Source: Campylobacter volucris (GTDB lineage: Bacteria > Campylobacterota > Campylobacteria > Campylobacterales > Campylobacteraceae). From it: a stretch of 64,000 bases of DNA. Below the pieces are notes generated by a model. That model did not search any database. It was not told the origin of the DNA and saw only the letters and a program-made list of their open reading frames with translations. This document shows positions 63,618 through 64,000 of the stretch, one piece after another. Within the stretch, counting starts at the first letter, position 1. Each line of letters begins with the position of its first letter. Both the position numbers and the translations under genes were made by a program. The stretch lies in assembly GCF_008245045.1 (NCBI RefSeq), contig NZ_CP043428.1:620001-684000 (forward strand). The letters are read 5' to 3'.

Positions 63618-64000
63618 ATGTATAGGTTTGCACCTTCTCCTACAGGAGATATGCATATTGGAAATTTAAGAGCTGCATTGATTAATTACATTAAAGCTAA
63701 GCAAGAAAATACTGATTTTATTTTGCGTATAGAAGATACTGATAATGCTAGAAATATAGCCGGAAAAGAAGAAGAGATAAAAGATATTTTAAATAAATTT
63801 AAGATTACTTGGCAGCATTATTATATTCAAAGTGAAAATTTAAAATTCCATCGTCAAATGGCTTTAAAACTAGTAAGTGAAAAAAAAGCTTTTGCGTGTT
63901 TTTGCACTGAAGAGCAATTAGCGAAAAAAAAAGAAGAAGCAAAAAATAAAAACCAAGCTTATAGATATGATGGAACTTGTGAGAATTTAGCTGATATTGA
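63618..64000 (+). CDS. gltX: glutamyl-tRNA synthetase (3' part beyond the window)
   Basis: Class I synthetase; 127 codons are in the window. It begins [21 protein letters not shown] with the HIGH-type motif (HIGN), followed by [12 protein letters not shown] and [27 protein letters not shown] is seven bases upstream. Campylobacter has two gltX genes; GluRS2 often charges tRNA-Gln before GatCAB amidation. The N-terminus and the neighbourhood of hyd genes favour the second copy, but the rest of the sequence is needed. Confidence 0.93.
   Translation, partial: MYRFAPSPTGDMHIGNLRAALINYIKAKQENTDFILRIEDTDNARNIAGKEEEIKDILNKFKITWQHYYIQSENLKFHRQMALKLVSEKKAFACFCTEEQLAKKKEEAKNKNQAYRYDGTCENLADI

Noticed and set aside
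1-64000. tRNA, rRNA, insertion sequence, prophage, restriction or toxin-antitoxin genes
   Set aside because: I looked for these in all intergenic gaps and annotated frames and saw no cloverleaf-like sequence, transposase, integrase, methylase or antitoxin pattern. Gaps are all under about 210 bases.

Overview
The window is one continuous chromosomal segment of a very AT-rich bacterium. Gene content and gene order point to Campylobacter. The protein sequences look closest to the thermotolerant group, perhaps the C. lari clade, but I cannot prove the species without a search. Evidence includes several blocks whose order matches what I recall of C. jejuni: aspS/nadK/recN/cbrR to mrdA; lysC/hobA/holB/folP/ligA/tlyA/ribF/cmoA; rpiB/apt/dedA-like/pepA/ychF with divergent cheB/cheR; mqnC/M16/recG/nssR-like/amino-acid ABC genes; aroB/mscS/mtaB/FtsH-like; htpG/plsC/purQSC/ctpA/clpB; and hydABCD. 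I see no tRNA or rRNA gene, insertion sequence, CRISPR array, prophage or long homopolymeric G/C tract. No gene-free stretch reaches 300 bases.

Layout. 1-1718: aspS, cut by the left edge. 1812-12510: a rightward series for NAD phosphorylation, DNA repair, a bile-resistance-type response regulator, cell-wall remodelling (lytic transglycosylase, RlpA), KDO and lipooligosaccharide supply (kdsC, lptC, lptA), GTPase YsxC, an MreD-like membrane protein and PBP2. 12507-14639: leftward tatB, tatC, queA. 14719-16108: an arsP-arsR arsenic unit behind a perfect palindromic operator. 16105-17154: hemW. 17235-25407: a rightward housekeeping run from rppH to cmoA. 25424-29871: a leftward six-gene operon, rpiB to ychF. 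30005-31350: cheB-cheR. 31347-32546: an MFS transporter. 32643-41504: mqnC to cjaB, including an apparently complete cysteine-type amino-acid ABC importer. 41543-48913: an RCK-like protein, aroB, an MscS-type channel, mtaB, a protease-dead FtsH-like ATPase and mog. 48936-51091: rhodanese and htpG. 51220-56005: ctpA, purC, purS, purQ, a membrane protein and plsC. 56211-58784: clpB under a probable HspR-controlled promoter. 58944-63042: a [NiFe] uptake hydrogenase operon. 63071-63493: a PepSY-like periplasmic protein. 63618-64000: gltX, cut by the right edge.

Connections. The Tat genes and the hydrogenase belong together, because HydA carries a twin-arginine signal. MqnC makes the menaquinone to which the hydrogenase cytochrome b passes electrons. 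KdsC, LptC and LptA serve outer-membrane lipooligosaccharide. HobA and HolB join replication initiation and clamp loading in one operon. Genes are packed tightly, with many 1-11 nt overlaps, several TTG starts, and three convergent gene pairs whose stop codons overlap by exactly four bases.

I did not find a convincing new defence or mobile system. The most unusual items are an FtsH-like AAA+ protein that has lost its zinc-protease motif, the ArsR-type operator, a probable leaderless nadK transcript, a HAIR-like box set inside the clpB promoter, the linkage of cjaA-cjaB to ABC permease genes, and an nssR-like regulator without an adjacent truncated globin gene.
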